Shown: in pieces, positions 8,169 through 16,865 of the stretch
Numbering within the stretch: position 1 is the stretch's first letter
How the letters are laid out: each line of letters opens with the position of its first letter
From: Kitasatospora sp. NBC_00374
Lineage (GTDB): Bacteria > Actinomycetota > Actinomycetes > Streptomycetales > Streptomycetaceae
Reading direction: 5' to 3'
Assembly (NCBI RefSeq): GCF_041434935.1
Contig: NZ_CP107964.1
Location: 4,340,001-4,404,000 of the forward strand
DNA length: 64,000 bases
Program-made: the position numbers and the translations under genes
Notes under the pieces: model-generated
What the model was told of the DNA's origin: nothing
Database searches by the model: none
What the model saw: the letters and a program-made list of their open reading frames with translations, nothing else

Positions 8169-9399
8169 GCGCGATGTCGGTGCGGTGCTGCGCGCCCTTG
8201 AAGGCGATCCGGGACACGCCCGCGTAGGCGCGGGTCCTGGCCTCGGCCAGGTCGGTACCGACCGCGGTGACGGACAGCACCCGGCCGCCGGCCGTGAGCA
8301 CCCGGCCGTCCTCGTCCGCCCGGGTACCGGCGTGCAGCACGAAGACCGTGCCGTCGGCGGCGTCCGCCTCGGCCAGGCCCTCGATCACGTCACCGGTGCG
8401 CGGGTCCGCCGGGTAGCCCTCGGAGGCCAGCACCACGGTGACGGCCGCGCCGTCGTGCCAGCGCAGCGGTTCCAGGGTGTCGAGGGTGCCCTTGGCGGCG
8501 GCCAGCAGGACGCCCGCCAGCGGGGTCTCCAGCCGGGCCAGCACGACCTGGGTCTCCGGGTCGCCGAAGCGCGCGTTGAACTCGATCACCCGGGTGCCGC
8601 GCGAGGTCAGCGCGAGGCCCGCGTAGAGCAGGCCGGAGAACGGGGTGCCCCGGCGGCGCAGCTCGTCCACGGTCGGCTGCAGGACGGTGTCCAGCACCTC
8701 CTGCACCAGGCCCTCGGGGGCCCAGGGCAGCGGGGAGTACGCGCCCATGCCGCCGGTGTTGGGGCCCTCGTCGCCGTCCAGCGCCCGCTTGAAGTCCTGC
8801 GCGGGCACCAGCGGCAGCACCGTCTCGCCGTCGGTGACCGCGAACAGCGAGACCTCGGGGCCGTCCAGGTACTCCTCGATGACCACCTGGTCGCAGGCCG
8901 CGGCGTGGGCCAGCGCGGCGTCCCGGTCGGAGGTGACCACCACGCCCTTGCCGGCCGCCAGGCCGTCGTCCTTGACCACGTACGGGGCGCCGAAGGCATC
9001 CAGTGCCTCGGCGGCCTGGGCCGGGGTGGTGCAGACGTAGGCGCGCGCGGTGGGCACACCGGCCCCGGCCATCACGTCCTTGGCGAAGGCCTTGGAGCCC
9101 TCCAGCTGGGCGGCCCGGCCGGACGGGCCGAAGACCGGGATGCCGGCCGCGCGCACGGCGTCGGCGACGCCCGCGACCAGCGGGGCCTCCGGGCCGACCA
9201 CGACCAGGTCGGCGGCCAGCCGCTGGGCGAGCGCGGCGACGGCCGCTCCGTCCAGCTGGTCGACCGGGTGGACCGTCGCCGCCTGCGCGATCCCGGCGTT
9301 GCCCGGGGCGCAGTGCAGTTCGCTGACGGCGGGATCTTGGGACAGGGAGCGGCACAGGGCGTGTTCGCGGGCGCCGCCGCCGATGACGAGGACCTTCAC
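8149..9399 (-). CDS. purD: Phosphoribosylamine-glycine ligase (GAR synthetase)
   Basis: The second committed enzyme of purine synthesis joins glycine to phosphoribosylamine with ATP. The 416 residues show the N-domain VLVIGGGAREHALCRSL, the PGNAGIA motif, VVGPEAPLVAGVAD, the ATP-grasp core around KDVMAGAGVPTA and VVKDDGLAAGKGV, EEYLDGPE, and the C-domain EFNARFGDPETQ. Length is normal for the family. I start at the GTG at 9399 because it gives the standard VKVLVIGGG beginning; a GTG ten codons earlier is possible. No strong ribosome site is visible, so a leaderless message is possible. Confidence 0.96.
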   Translation of the reverse strand: MKVLVIGGGAREHALCRSLSQDPAVSELHCAPGNAGIAQAATVHPVDQLDGAAVAALAQRLAADLVVVGPEAPLVAGVADAVRAAGIPVFGPSGRAAQLEGSKAFAKDVMAGAGVPTARAYVCTTPAQAAEALDAFGAPYVVKDDGLAAGKGVVVTSDRDAALAHAAACDQVVIEEYLDGPEVSLFAVTDGETVLPLVPAQDFKRALDGDEGPNTGGMGAYSPLPWAPEGLVQEVLDTVLQPTVDELRRRGTPFSGLLYAGLALTSRGTRVIEFNARFGDPETQVVLARLETPLAGVLLAAAKGTLDTLEPLRWHDGAAVTVVLASEGYPADPRTGDVIEGLAEADAADGTVFVLHAGTRADEDGRVLTAGGRVLSVTAVGTDLAEARTRAYAGVSRIAFKGAQHRTDIALKAAGE

Positions 9400-9866
9400 G
9401 TCTGGAAGGGTAGTCGGTGGCCTGTTCACGGCCGCCCGCGGCTCCGTCGGAACCTCCGAATCGCCCCGGCTGGGGGCACTTGCGGGCTGGAGGAACCTCC
9501 AGACTTTCGCCCCGGCGCGCCCCCGAGTCAGTGACCGGCGTCACTCACGCCTCGCTCGGAAGGGTGAAATCTCGCCACCCGCCGCAACCCTCTCACCTCG
9601 CCTTCCGGAGGTGAATTCCGATAACGATCACCGCCGAAGCGCCCCCACGGTCAGCCATTTGGCGGTAAGAAGTGCTGTTGGACCAATGACCGGACACCGG
9701 CCGGGACGCGACACCATGGGCGGCCCACCCCCGCGCGCGGGTCCGGCCGGCCGGACCCCGCATCGGCCAGCACGACCCCCAGCCCGAAGCAGCATCCGTT
9801 CCACATACGGTCAGTCCCGGTACCCGCCGGGCCTCCGCAGTCACCCCGCCACAGGGAGCGCCACAG
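9400..9866. promoter_or_regulatory. purD / SLATT divergent intergenic region with an inverted repeat
   Basis: About 470 bases between the divergent purD and SLATT-protein genes. It contains a near-palindromic hairpin around 9495-9512 (GGAGG-AA-CCTCC core) and an operator-like repeat AGTGAC-CGGC-GTCACT at 9530-9545. Either could bind a regulator of purD. No coding sequence is supported here. Confidence 0.4.
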
Positions 9867-10655
9867 GTGAGCCAGCCGGAAATGCAGCCCGAGGAGAGTG
9901 CCTGGGGCAAGGACGTCGGCGAGGAGGACCAGCCCGTCCTGCCCGTCGCCGCCGGGCGCACCCCCACCCGCCGCCGCGCCGACCTGAGCGCGCGCCAGTT
10001 CCCGCTGGGCGACTGGGGCGAGCCGGCCGAGCGGCTGGAGGAGCTCTACCGCTGGTCCGAGGAGCGCGCGGTCGAGGCGATCGACTGGTACCGCCGGGAC
10101 CGGGTCTGGAAGCGCCGCTGGGCCCGGCTGCTGCGGTTCGGAGCGGGGGTGTTCGCGGTCGGCGGGGTGAGCGTCCCGCTGGTGGCGCTGACCGGGGCGC
10201 TGGAGCGGGCGGCCGAGTGGGGCTACGTCGGGCTGGCGCTGTCGGCGGCCTGTCTGCTGGCCGACCGGGCCTTCGGCCTCACCTCGGGCTGGATGCGCGA
10301 CGTCTCCACCGCCCAGGCGCTGCAACGGCGTTTGGAGGCCTTCCAGTTCGACTGGGCCTCGGAGTGCGTGCGCGAGGTGCTCGGCCCCACCGAGGGCACC
10401 GCGGGCGAGGCCGCCGAGCGCTGCCTCGGCGTGCTGCGGCGGTTCTGCGAGGACGTCTCCGACATGGTCCGCAGCGAGACCTCGGAGTGGATGCTGGAGT
10501 TCCGGGCCTCGATGACCCAGCTGCCCACCCAGTCCCCCGGTCTGTGGGGCGGCCGCAGCGAGAGCGGGATGGGCGCCCAGGTACGGGTGCTGCCGCCGCC
10601 GGGCACCCGGCCGACCATGCCGCGCCAGCGTCCGCCGGAGGGCCCGCTGCGCTGA
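9867..10655 (+). CDS. SLATT-domain-type two-TM protein
   Basis: The 262-residue protein has a charged N-terminus and a region around residues 50-70 (ELYRWSEERAVEAIDWYRRD) leading into two closely spaced membrane segments (about 92-112 and 115-133). A long helical cytoplasmic region and a Pro/Arg-rich tail follow. The helix-plus-two-TM layout matches the SLATT superfamily, predicted pore-forming partners or effectors in nucleotide-dependent defence systems. Here no SMODS/cGAS-like or SLOG gene is adjacent, so it is the stand-alone form. Start is a GTG with GGAG upstream. The role is unknown. Confidence 0.7.
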   Translation: MSQPEMQPEESAWGKDVGEEDQPVLPVAAGRTPTRRRADLSARQFPLGDWGEPAERLEELYRWSEERAVEAIDWYRRDRVWKRRWARLLRFGAGVFAVGGVSVPLVALTGALERAAEWGYVGLALSAACLLADRAFGLTSGWMRDVSTAQALQRRLEAFQFDWASECVREVLGPTEGTAGEAAERCLGVLRRFCEDVSDMVRSETSEWMLEFRASMTQLPTQSPGLWGGRSESGMGAQVRVLPPPGTRPTMPRQRPPEGPLR

Positions 10656-10787
10656 CCGGCGCCCGAGCCCCGCGGCCGGCCCTGCGTCCGGCCGGACGGT
10701 CCCGGGGCCGCTCGGGGCGGGCCCGGCGCGGCCGAGCGCGACCCGGGACGGGTCAGGGCGGGCCAGGACGGGCAGGGGCGGCTCGGG

Positions 10788-11435
10788 TCAGGCGAAGACC
10801 ACCATCGAGCCCTGGGTGACGCTCCGGGTGGCCGCCGCGTAGAGCCCGGCCCAGGCGTGCCGTTCCCGCGCGTACGGGTGCAGGTCGTCCAGCGGCGGGC
10901 CGAACGGCTGCTGCAGTTCGGTCGGACCGAGCGGCCGGGTGGGCGCCGGCGGGTTGAGCGGGTCGATGCCCAGCACGGGTGCCACCGCCTGGAGTTCACG
11001 CAGCAGACCGTACGAGGAGCCGAGCGGGCCGCCGGCCGCGAGCAGTGCGTCGTCCACCAGCGGCAGCTGGAAGTCCACCGGCACGTAGGCGCCCGCGTGG
11101 TCGAAGTGCCAGACCAGGTGGGACTGTTCGGCGGTCGACTCGAACATCTCCAGGAGCTGCTCGTAGTCACCGCCGAGGGCGTCCACCGGAGTGATCTCGA
11201 AGCCGGTGAGGCCGAGCATGTAGGCCCGGCGCAGGAAGTGCAGCGAGTCGTAGTCGAAGGCGGCTATCGGCTCGACCTCTCCGCTGATCCCGGGCAGGTA
11301 CTGGTAGACCGGCACCTCGGGCAGGCCGTTGGCGGCGAGCACCGAGTTGTAGCGGACCAGGTCGTCCCGGAACGGATTCTCGGGGCTGTGGGTCAGGACG
11401 TCCACGAGCGGGACGAGCCAGAGGTCGCAGGCCAT
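10788..11435 (-). CDS. Conserved-type hypothetical protein
   Basis: I do not recognise this 215-residue soluble protein. It is acidic and rich in Leu, Pro and aromatic residues, with an organised N-terminal two thirds (MACDLWLVPLVDVLTHSPEN, HFLRRAYMLGLTGFEI, HLVWHFDHAGAYVPVDFQ) and a looser C-terminus. The ATG at 11435 follows GGAAGGGTGAG, which decides the start. It lies 75 bases downstream of a GntR regulator on the same strand and may share its transcript. It converges with the SLATT-type gene. Confidence 0.75.
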   Translation of the reverse strand: MACDLWLVPLVDVLTHSPENPFRDDLVRYNSVLAANGLPEVPVYQYLPGISGEVEPIAAFDYDSLHFLRRAYMLGLTGFEITPVDALGGDYEQLLEMFESTAEQSHLVWHFDHAGAYVPVDFQLPLVDDALLAAGGPLGSSYGLLRELQAVAPVLGIDPLNPPAPTRPLGPTELQQPFGPPLDDLHPYARERHAWAGLYAAATRSVTQGSMVVFA

Positions 11436-11510
11436 GGGCCGGCTCACCCTTCCGGTGGGCGGGCGCCGGGTGCGCGGGGCACGACGGCGGGCGGGCAATG
11501 ACGGCCCACC

Positions 11511-12494
11511 CTACCGGCCCGGCGCGGGCTCCCCGCTCTCCGGCTGCGGCAGCCTCAGCGGGCGGCCGAACCTCCCGGGCGGGACGAACCGGGGCAGCGG
11601 CACCCGGCCCAGCCCGAGCCCCGGCCCCGCGGCCGGCTGTCCGGCGGCCCCGCCCTCGGCCCCGGCCGGCTCGACGGGCTCGGCCTGAACCGGCTCGGGC
11701 GGCCGCGGCCCCCGCAGCAGCGCCAGCACCGAGACCGACTCCACCGGCTGCCCGGTGAGCCGGGCCAGCAGCTCCACCGTGAACAGGTTGTAGTCGTTGA
11801 CCACGCGCTGGGCGCCGGGGATGTCCTGGGCCTCGATCCGGTCCACCAGTTCGCCGTGCCGGTCCCAGCAGACGCCGCCGAGGTCGTCGGCCGCCCGCAG
11901 GTACGGGGCCGCGAACATCCAGGACTGCACCCGCAGCCAGCCGAGGTAGTCGGCGATCCGGGCGTTGCCCAGCAGGGCCGAGGCCTCCTGCCAGAACCTC
12001 AGGTCGCAGCCGACCAGCACGTCCAGCTGCCCGGCCCGGGAGGCCTGGGTCGCCGCGGTGGCCCGGCGGCGCAGCGAGGGGAGCCGGCGCCAGTCGTAGC
12101 CCGTCGGCCGGACCAGCAGCTGGCGGATCGCACTGTCGGTGAGCAGGGTGCGGGCCTCGAAGATCTCCACGAAGTCGGTCCAGCCGAACTCCGGCACCGT
12201 GAAGCCGCGGTGGTGCTCGGCCCGGAGCAGCCCCTGCGCCGCCAGGTCGACCAGCGCCTCACGGGCCGGGGTCGCCGAGACCCCGTACAGCTCGGCGATC
12301 TCCTTGACGGTGAAGTTGCGGCCGGCCGGGAGGCGGCCGGCCATCATCTCCTCGCGCAGCGCGTCGGCGATCTGCTCCCGCAGGCTGTTGCGTTTGATCG
12401 GGGAGCGCCCGTCCGGGCCCGCCGCCGCGGCGGCCTGCGGCAGCCCGAAGCCGGACAGGCCGGGGCCGGCACCGGGCATGCGGGACTCGGGCAC
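11511..12494 (-). CDS. GntR-family transcriptional regulator (FadR/FCD type)
   Basis: The 327-residue protein has a winged helix at about residues 35-100 (LREQIADALREEMMAGRLPA, then VKEIAELYGVSATPAREALV) followed by an alpha-helical FCD-like ligand domain (DFVEIFEARTLL). The Pro-rich C-terminal tail of about 60 residues is longer than usual. The start GTG at 12494 is set by GGGGAGG just upstream. It would act as a dimeric repressor sensing a small acid or similar metabolite. The target is unknown; the unknown gene downstream and the nitrilase-family gene upstream are the nearest candidates. Confidence 0.88.
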   Translation of the reverse strand: MPESRMPGAGPGLSGFGLPQAAAAAGPDGRSPIKRNSLREQIADALREEMMAGRLPAGRNFTVKEIAELYGVSATPAREALVDLAAQGLLRAEHHRGFTVPEFGWTDFVEIFEARTLLTDSAIRQLLVRPTGYDWRRLPSLRRRATAATQASRAGQLDVLVGCDLRFWQEASALLGNARIADYLGWLRVQSWMFAAPYLRAADDLGGVCWDRHGELVDRIEAQDIPGAQRVVNDYNLFTVELLARLTGQPVESVSVLALLRGPRPPEPVQAEPVEPAGAEGGAAGQPAAGPGLGLGRVPLPRFVPPGRFGRPLRLPQPESGEPAPGR

Positions 12495-12639
12495 CCGGAC
12501 CTCCCCTCCTCCACAGGCCTGAACGCGACGCAGGCTCACCTTCTCAAAAGTTGCGCACACGGGTGCCAAGCATGTCAAGCATCCGCAAAAGCGGACCTAA
12601 TCACAGGGCCCGGTCGGCCGCCCGGACGGGCGGGCCCGG

Positions 12640-13437
12640 TCAGCGCTGGACGGGGGCGGGAATCCCCAGCAGGCGGTCCCGGTGCACGGGGAACTCCGCC
12701 CGGGCCTTGGCCACCTCGGCCGGGTCGAACTCCACCGTCAGGATCTCCTCGTCGGGCCCCGCCTCGGCCAGTACCCGGCCCCACGGATCGACCACCAGGC
12801 TGTGCCCGCCCTGCTCCACTCCGCCGTGGGTGCCCGCGGTGTTGCAGGCCAGTACGTACGCCTGCTCCTCCACCGCCCGGGCCCGGGCGAGCAGCGTCCA
12901 GTGCTCCCGCCGGCGGGCCGGCCAGGCGGCCGGGACCACCAGCAGTTCGGCACCGGCGTCCAGCAGGGCCCGGAACAGCTCGGGGAAGCGCAGGTCGTAG
13001 CAGGTGGCCAGGCCGATCCGGCCGAGGTCGGTGGCGGCCGTGACGATCTCCTGCCCGGCACCCATCACCACCGCCTCGCCACTGTCGAAGCCGAACCGGT
13101 GGATCTTCCGGTAGGTGTGCGCCAGCTCGCCGTCGGGCGCGAAGAGCAGCGAGGTGTTGTAGATCGGGCCGTCGGGATCCCGCTCGACGATCGACCCCGC
13201 GTGCAGCCACGCCCCGGCCGCCGCGGCCGCCGCCGACATCGCCTCCGCGGTCGGACCGTCCAGCGTCTCGGCCCCCGGCCCCCAGGCCTCGTACGCGAAG
13301 CCCCCGAGCGGCCACAGCTCCGGCAGGACCACCAGGTCGGCCCCCTGCTGGGCGCGCACCAGCGCGGCGGCCCTGGCCCTCCGCTCGGCGGGCGGCTCGG
13401 AGTCGGAGACCGCGAGTTGGATCAAAGAAGCGCGCAC
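12640..13437 (-). CDS. Carbon-nitrogen hydrolase (nitrilase superfamily)
   Basis: A 265-residue amidase-type enzyme with the full Glu-Lys-Cys triad: Glu40 in VVLPELW, Lys111 in TYRKIHRF and Cys146 in ATCYDLRFPELFR. The pattern is closest to the omega-amidase/Nit2-like branch, which hydrolyses small amides such as 2-oxoglutaramate; the substrate is not certain. I start at the GTG at 13437, giving VRASLIQLAV as in relatives; a GTG five codons upstream is possible. It is divergent from the mycothiol-dependent isomerase family gene with 166 bases between them. Confidence 0.9.
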   Translation of the reverse strand: MRASLIQLAVSDSEPPAERRARAAALVRAQQGADLVVLPELWPLGGFAYEAWGPGAETLDGPTAEAMSAAAAAAGAWLHAGSIVERDPDGPIYNTSLLFAPDGELAHTYRKIHRFGFDSGEAVVMGAGQEIVTAATDLGRIGLATCYDLRFPELFRALLDAGAELLVVPAAWPARRREHWTLLARARAVEEQAYVLACNTAGTHGGVEQGGHSLVVDPWGRVLAEAGPDEEILTVEFDPAEVAKARAEFPVHRDRLLGIPAPVQR

Positions 13438-13603
13438 AGTACCACCGTCCACGACAAGAGTCCTACGATCATCACCCGAAAGCGCTGCCCTGCTGTCACC
13501 CGGCAGCGTAACGTGCGGGTAGCGCGTGCGCCCGGAAGCTCAGGAGTCTCCCCATCTCCCCGGGCCGCGTGGGACGGAAGCTGACGGAGGACCGGAGATT
13601 CCC

Positions 13604-14437
13604 GTGACGGAGAACCAGACCGTGCAGGCGTACACCGACGCGTGGCTCCACTCCATCGAGTCGATAACCGAACTGCTCGCCCCGCTGCCCACCGACGCGT
13701 GGAACCGGGCGACCGAGTGCCCCGGCTGGTCGGTACGGGACGTGGTCTCGCACATCATCGGCGTGGAGTCCGAACTGCTCGGCGACCCCCGGCCGATCCA
13801 CTCGCTCCCGCGCGACCTGCGGCACGTCACCGGCGAGTTCGCCCGGTACATGGAGCTGCCGGTGGACAAGCGCCGCTGCCACACCCCGGTCGAGCTCACC
13901 GGCGAGCTGGAGTACACCGTCATCCGGCGCTCGCGCGCCCTGCGCAACGCCAAGCAGGGCCCCGAGGACCTGGTCCGCTGGCCGGCCGGCCCGCTCTCCC
14001 GCGACGTCCCCTACACCCAGCTGCTGCGCACCCGGGCCTTCGACGTCTGGGTGCACGAGCAGGACCTGCGGCGTGCGCTGCGCGCCCCCGGCAACCTCGA
14101 CTCGCCCGCCGCCGCGGTCACCCGCGACTACCTGGTCGAGGGCCTGCCCCGGGTGGTCGCCAAGCTGGCCGGCGCCCCGGCCGGCACGGTGGTCGCCGTC
14201 GACGTGACCGGACCGCTGGAGTTCCGGCGCACCGTCCGCGTCGACGAGACCGGCCGCGGCAGCGTCGACGCCTCGGTCACCCTGGCGCCGGACGTCCGGC
14301 TCACCCTCGACTGGGAGACCTACGTCCGGCTCGCCTGCGGGCGGGTCCGGCCGGAGGCCGTCGCGGGCGCCGTCCGGGTCGCCGGTGACACGGAGTTGGC
14401 GGCGCGGGTGCTCGCCCAGTTCGCACTGACACCCTGA
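13604..14437 (+). CDS. Maleylpyruvate isomerase family, mycothiol-dependent enzyme
   Basis: The 277-residue protein has an N-terminal DinB-like helical domain with the metal-site motif ATECPGWSVRDVVSHIIG (His50) and VWVHEQDLRRAL. A C-terminal SCP2-like lobe follows (VTLAPDVRLTLDWETYVRL). These are the features of mycothiol-dependent transferases and isomerases, which need a divalent metal and the actinobacterial thiol mycothiol. The specific reaction is unknown. Start GTG at 13604 follows GGAGA. The frame is open 26 codons further upstream but that part lacks family character. Confidence 0.88.
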   Translation: MTENQTVQAYTDAWLHSIESITELLAPLPTDAWNRATECPGWSVRDVVSHIIGVESELLGDPRPIHSLPRDLRHVTGEFARYMELPVDKRRCHTPVELTGELEYTVIRRSRALRNAKQGPEDLVRWPAGPLSRDVPYTQLLRTRAFDVWVHEQDLRRALRAPGNLDSPAAAVTRDYLVEGLPRVVAKLAGAPAGTVVAVDVTGPLEFRRTVRVDETGRGSVDASVTLAPDVRLTLDWETYVRLACGRVRPEAVAGAVRVAGDTELAARVLAQFALTP

Positions 14438-14599
14438 TCCTCGGGACGATCCCGCATGACACCCGATCAGGTGTGCGCGGACGATCGCACGCCGGGCGGT
14501 GCACCCCGCACTCCCGTACGTCCCCGTGGTGCCGGTACGCCACTCGTTCGGCCTCGTTGTTCCGGGCAGCCCATCACCGAGCGTGAAGGAGGGGCGGCA

Positions 14600-15415
14600 G
14601 TGAACGACGAGGCCGACATGGTGTTGGTGAGGACGAGCTTTCCGGTCACCGGACAGCCGATCCGGGTCGTGATGATCGACAGTGCGCCGTGGTTCGTCAC
14701 GGCGGACGTGTGCAGGGTGCTGGGGAGGAGTAATCCCAGCGAAGCGCTGAGGATCGTGCGCGAGGTCGACGCCCGCACGGTGGACCTCCGCGCGGTAACC
14801 CTCAGAAATTCTGAGGGTAATGACGTTTCCGCAGGTGAGAAACCCTACACACGCGGCAACCCGGCGGTCGGGGTGGTGAGCGAGTCCGGCCTCTACACCT
14901 TGATCATGAGGTCGACGAAGCCCTCCGCCAAACCCTTCCAGGAGTGGGTCACCGGCGAGCTCCTGCCCTCGATCCGGCGCGGCGACACCGATCTGCCGGA
15001 GCAGCAACGGCGGATGGCCGAGAGCCTGTCCGAGGCGGTCGGGCAGCGGGTGCAGATCCTCGCGGAGATCGACCACCTCGACGGCGCCGGCATCCACATC
15101 CGCTCCGACGGGGAGGTGCACTGCCGGCACGGTCGGATGGAGCTCCACACGCCGGATCCGGGGCAGGACAGCGGACCGCCGTTCGGCCCGTCCTACGAGT
15201 GCACCAGCGTCGAGCGGGTCGGCATCCGGGGCGGCCGGGCGATCCGCCGCTGCGCCCGGCTCAAGGTGGTGGACATGGTGCGCCATCTGGCGAACGCCCC
15301 CAAGCCGCAGCCGGGCCCGTACGCCGGGCCGCTGGTCTGCGAGTTCGGCCGGGCGCGGATCTACGGCGAGGCGCCCGACATCGCGGACCTGCTGCGGGAG
15401 GCCGGGGAGCTCTGA
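14600..15415 (+). CDS. BRO-N domain protein (phage antirepressor type)
   Basis: The 271-residue protein starts with a BRO-N-like fold: PVTGQPIRVVMIDSAPWFVT, DVCRVLGRSNPSEALRIV, VVSESGLYTLIMRST and PFQEWVTGELLPSIRRGD, the standard antirepressor sequence of phages and nuclear viruses. A C-terminal half with Cys/His pairs (EVHCRHGRMELHT, YECTSVERV, RRCARLKVVDMV) may bind metal or DNA. The GTG start at 14600 follows AAGGAGGGG. No phage genes surround it, so it is probably a domesticated orphan regulator. Partner and target are unknown. Confidence 0.85.
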   Translation: MNDEADMVLVRTSFPVTGQPIRVVMIDSAPWFVTADVCRVLGRSNPSEALRIVREVDARTVDLRAVTLRNSEGNDVSAGEKPYTRGNPAVGVVSESGLYTLIMRSTKPSAKPFQEWVTGELLPSIRRGDTDLPEQQRRMAESLSEAVGQRVQILAEIDHLDGAGIHIRSDGEVHCRHGRMELHTPDPGQDSGPPFGPSYECTSVERVGIRGGRAIRRCARLKVVDMVRHLANAPKPQPGPYAGPLVCEFGRARIYGEAPDIADLLREAGEL

Positions 15416-15446
15416 CCGGCGCGGCGCCGCAGGGCCGGCCGGTCGG

Positions 15447-16790
15447 TCAGCCCTGCGGTGCCCGCCGCACCGCCCGCCGCAGGCGCAGGATCATCGTCGT
15501 GCCGACCGCCAGCAGCAGGAACTGCCAGCAGAACGCCCACCGGTACGTCTGCGCGGTGTATCCGCCCCCTCCCGAGAGCGCGTCGAGCAGCACCCCGATA
15601 CCCAGCAGGGTGAGCATCGCCCCGATGAAGCCGCCCATGTTGGCGATGCCCGAGGCGGTGCCGAGCCGCTCCCCGGGGTTGTACGCCCGGGCGTAGTCCA
15701 GCCCGACCAGCGAGCCGGGGCCGTTGCTGCCCATCACCAGCAGCAGCACCACCAGCAGCCAGAGCGGCGGGTGTCCGCCGGGCCAGGCGAGGACGACCGC
15801 CCAGCACAGCCCGGTGGCGGCGACGACCGTCAGGGCGATCGGCATCCGGGCGGCGGTCGAGCGCGAGACCAGCCGGCCGAAGAGCACCCCGAAGGCCATG
15901 TTGCTGAACACCAGCAGGGTGAGCAGCCCGCCCGCCTCGCCCCTGGTCATGCCCTGGCCCTCGACCAGGTAGGGCAGCCCCCAGAGCAGGCCGAAGGCGG
16001 CGGCGGGGAAGGCGGTGGTGAAGTGCACCCACATGCCGAGCCGGGTGCCGGGCTCCTGCCAGGCCTCGCGGATCTGCCGTCGTACCGACGGCCGCCCGTC
16101 CGTCGGGGGGCCGGCCGGTCCGGGGCGGCCCGACCCGGCCGGCGCCTCCCGGAGCACCAGGGCGACCAGGGCGAAGACCGCGATCCCGGCCAGGGCGATG
16201 ACGCCGAAGGAGAAGGTCCAGCCCTCCCGGTGCAGGGCCTCGGCCAGCACCACGGTGGTGACCAGGTTGCCGCCCATTCCGGCGAGTCCGGTCAGCTGGG
16301 CGACCAGCGGGTTCTGCGCGGCCGGGAACCACCGGGCGGCCACCCTCAGCACGCTGATGAAGGTCATCGCGTCACCGCAGCCGAGCACCGCGCGCGAACC
16401 GAGCGCCGGGCCGAACGAGGCGCTCAGCGCGAAGGCGAGCTGGCCGACACTCATCAGCAGCACGCCGAGCAGCAGCACCCGCCGCGGCCCGAAGCGGTCG
16501 ACCAGCAGTCCGACGGGTATCTGCATGGCCGCGTAGACCAGTACCTGCACGATCGAGAAGGTGGACAGGGCGGAGGCGCCGATGCCGAACCGCTCGGTGG
16601 CGTCCAGTCCGGCGACGCCGAGGCTGGTCCGGTGCACCACCGCGAGCACGTAGACGGTGCAGCCGACCGACCAGGCCAGCCAGGCACCCCGGCCGCCCGG
16701 CGGCCCCGCCGGGATCGGCACACCCGGCGGCCGAGGACCGGGCACGGGTACGGGTACGGAGCGAGCGGTGCCCACGGGGTCCACGGTCAT
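15447..16790 (-). CDS. MFS transporter (nitrate/sugar-phosphate-like antiporter type)
   Basis: The 447 residues contain about 12 membrane segments with a central cytoplasmic loop near residues 215-245. The loop after TM2 carries GLLVDRFGPRRVLLLG, the MFS motif A (GxxxDRxGxR). A Pro-rich N-terminal tail precedes TM1. The substrate cannot be read from sequence. It lies 75 bases downstream of the M64-type peptidase gene on the same strand, and converges on the BRO-N gene with 31 bases between the stops. Confidence 0.9.
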   Translation of the reverse strand: MTVDPVGTARSVPVPVPGPRPPGVPIPAGPPGGRGAWLAWSVGCTVYVLAVVHRTSLGVAGLDATERFGIGASALSTFSIVQVLVYAAMQIPVGLLVDRFGPRRVLLLGVLLMSVGQLAFALSASFGPALGSRAVLGCGDAMTFISVLRVAARWFPAAQNPLVAQLTGLAGMGGNLVTTVVLAEALHREGWTFSFGVIALAGIAVFALVALVLREAPAGSGRPGPAGPPTDGRPSVRRQIREAWQEPGTRLGMWVHFTTAFPAAAFGLLWGLPYLVEGQGMTRGEAGGLLTLLVFSNMAFGVLFGRLVSRSTAARMPIALTVVAATGLCWAVVLAWPGGHPPLWLLVVLLLVMGSNGPGSLVGLDYARAYNPGERLGTASGIANMGGFIGAMLTLLGIGVLLDALSGGGGYTAQTYRWAFCWQFLLLAVGTTMILRLRRAVRRAPQG

Positions 16791-16865
16791 AGTGGCCCAG
16801 GCTAGTCATCCCATCAATGGATCAATCCGGCAGGGCCCGTCGGAGCCCCGGCCCGGCCGCCCCCG

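Noticed and set aside
9593..9967. Minus-strand frame of 124 codons before the SLATT-type gene
   Set aside because: No ribosome site, no domain, and it overlaps the divergent regulatory region and the SLATT gene start.
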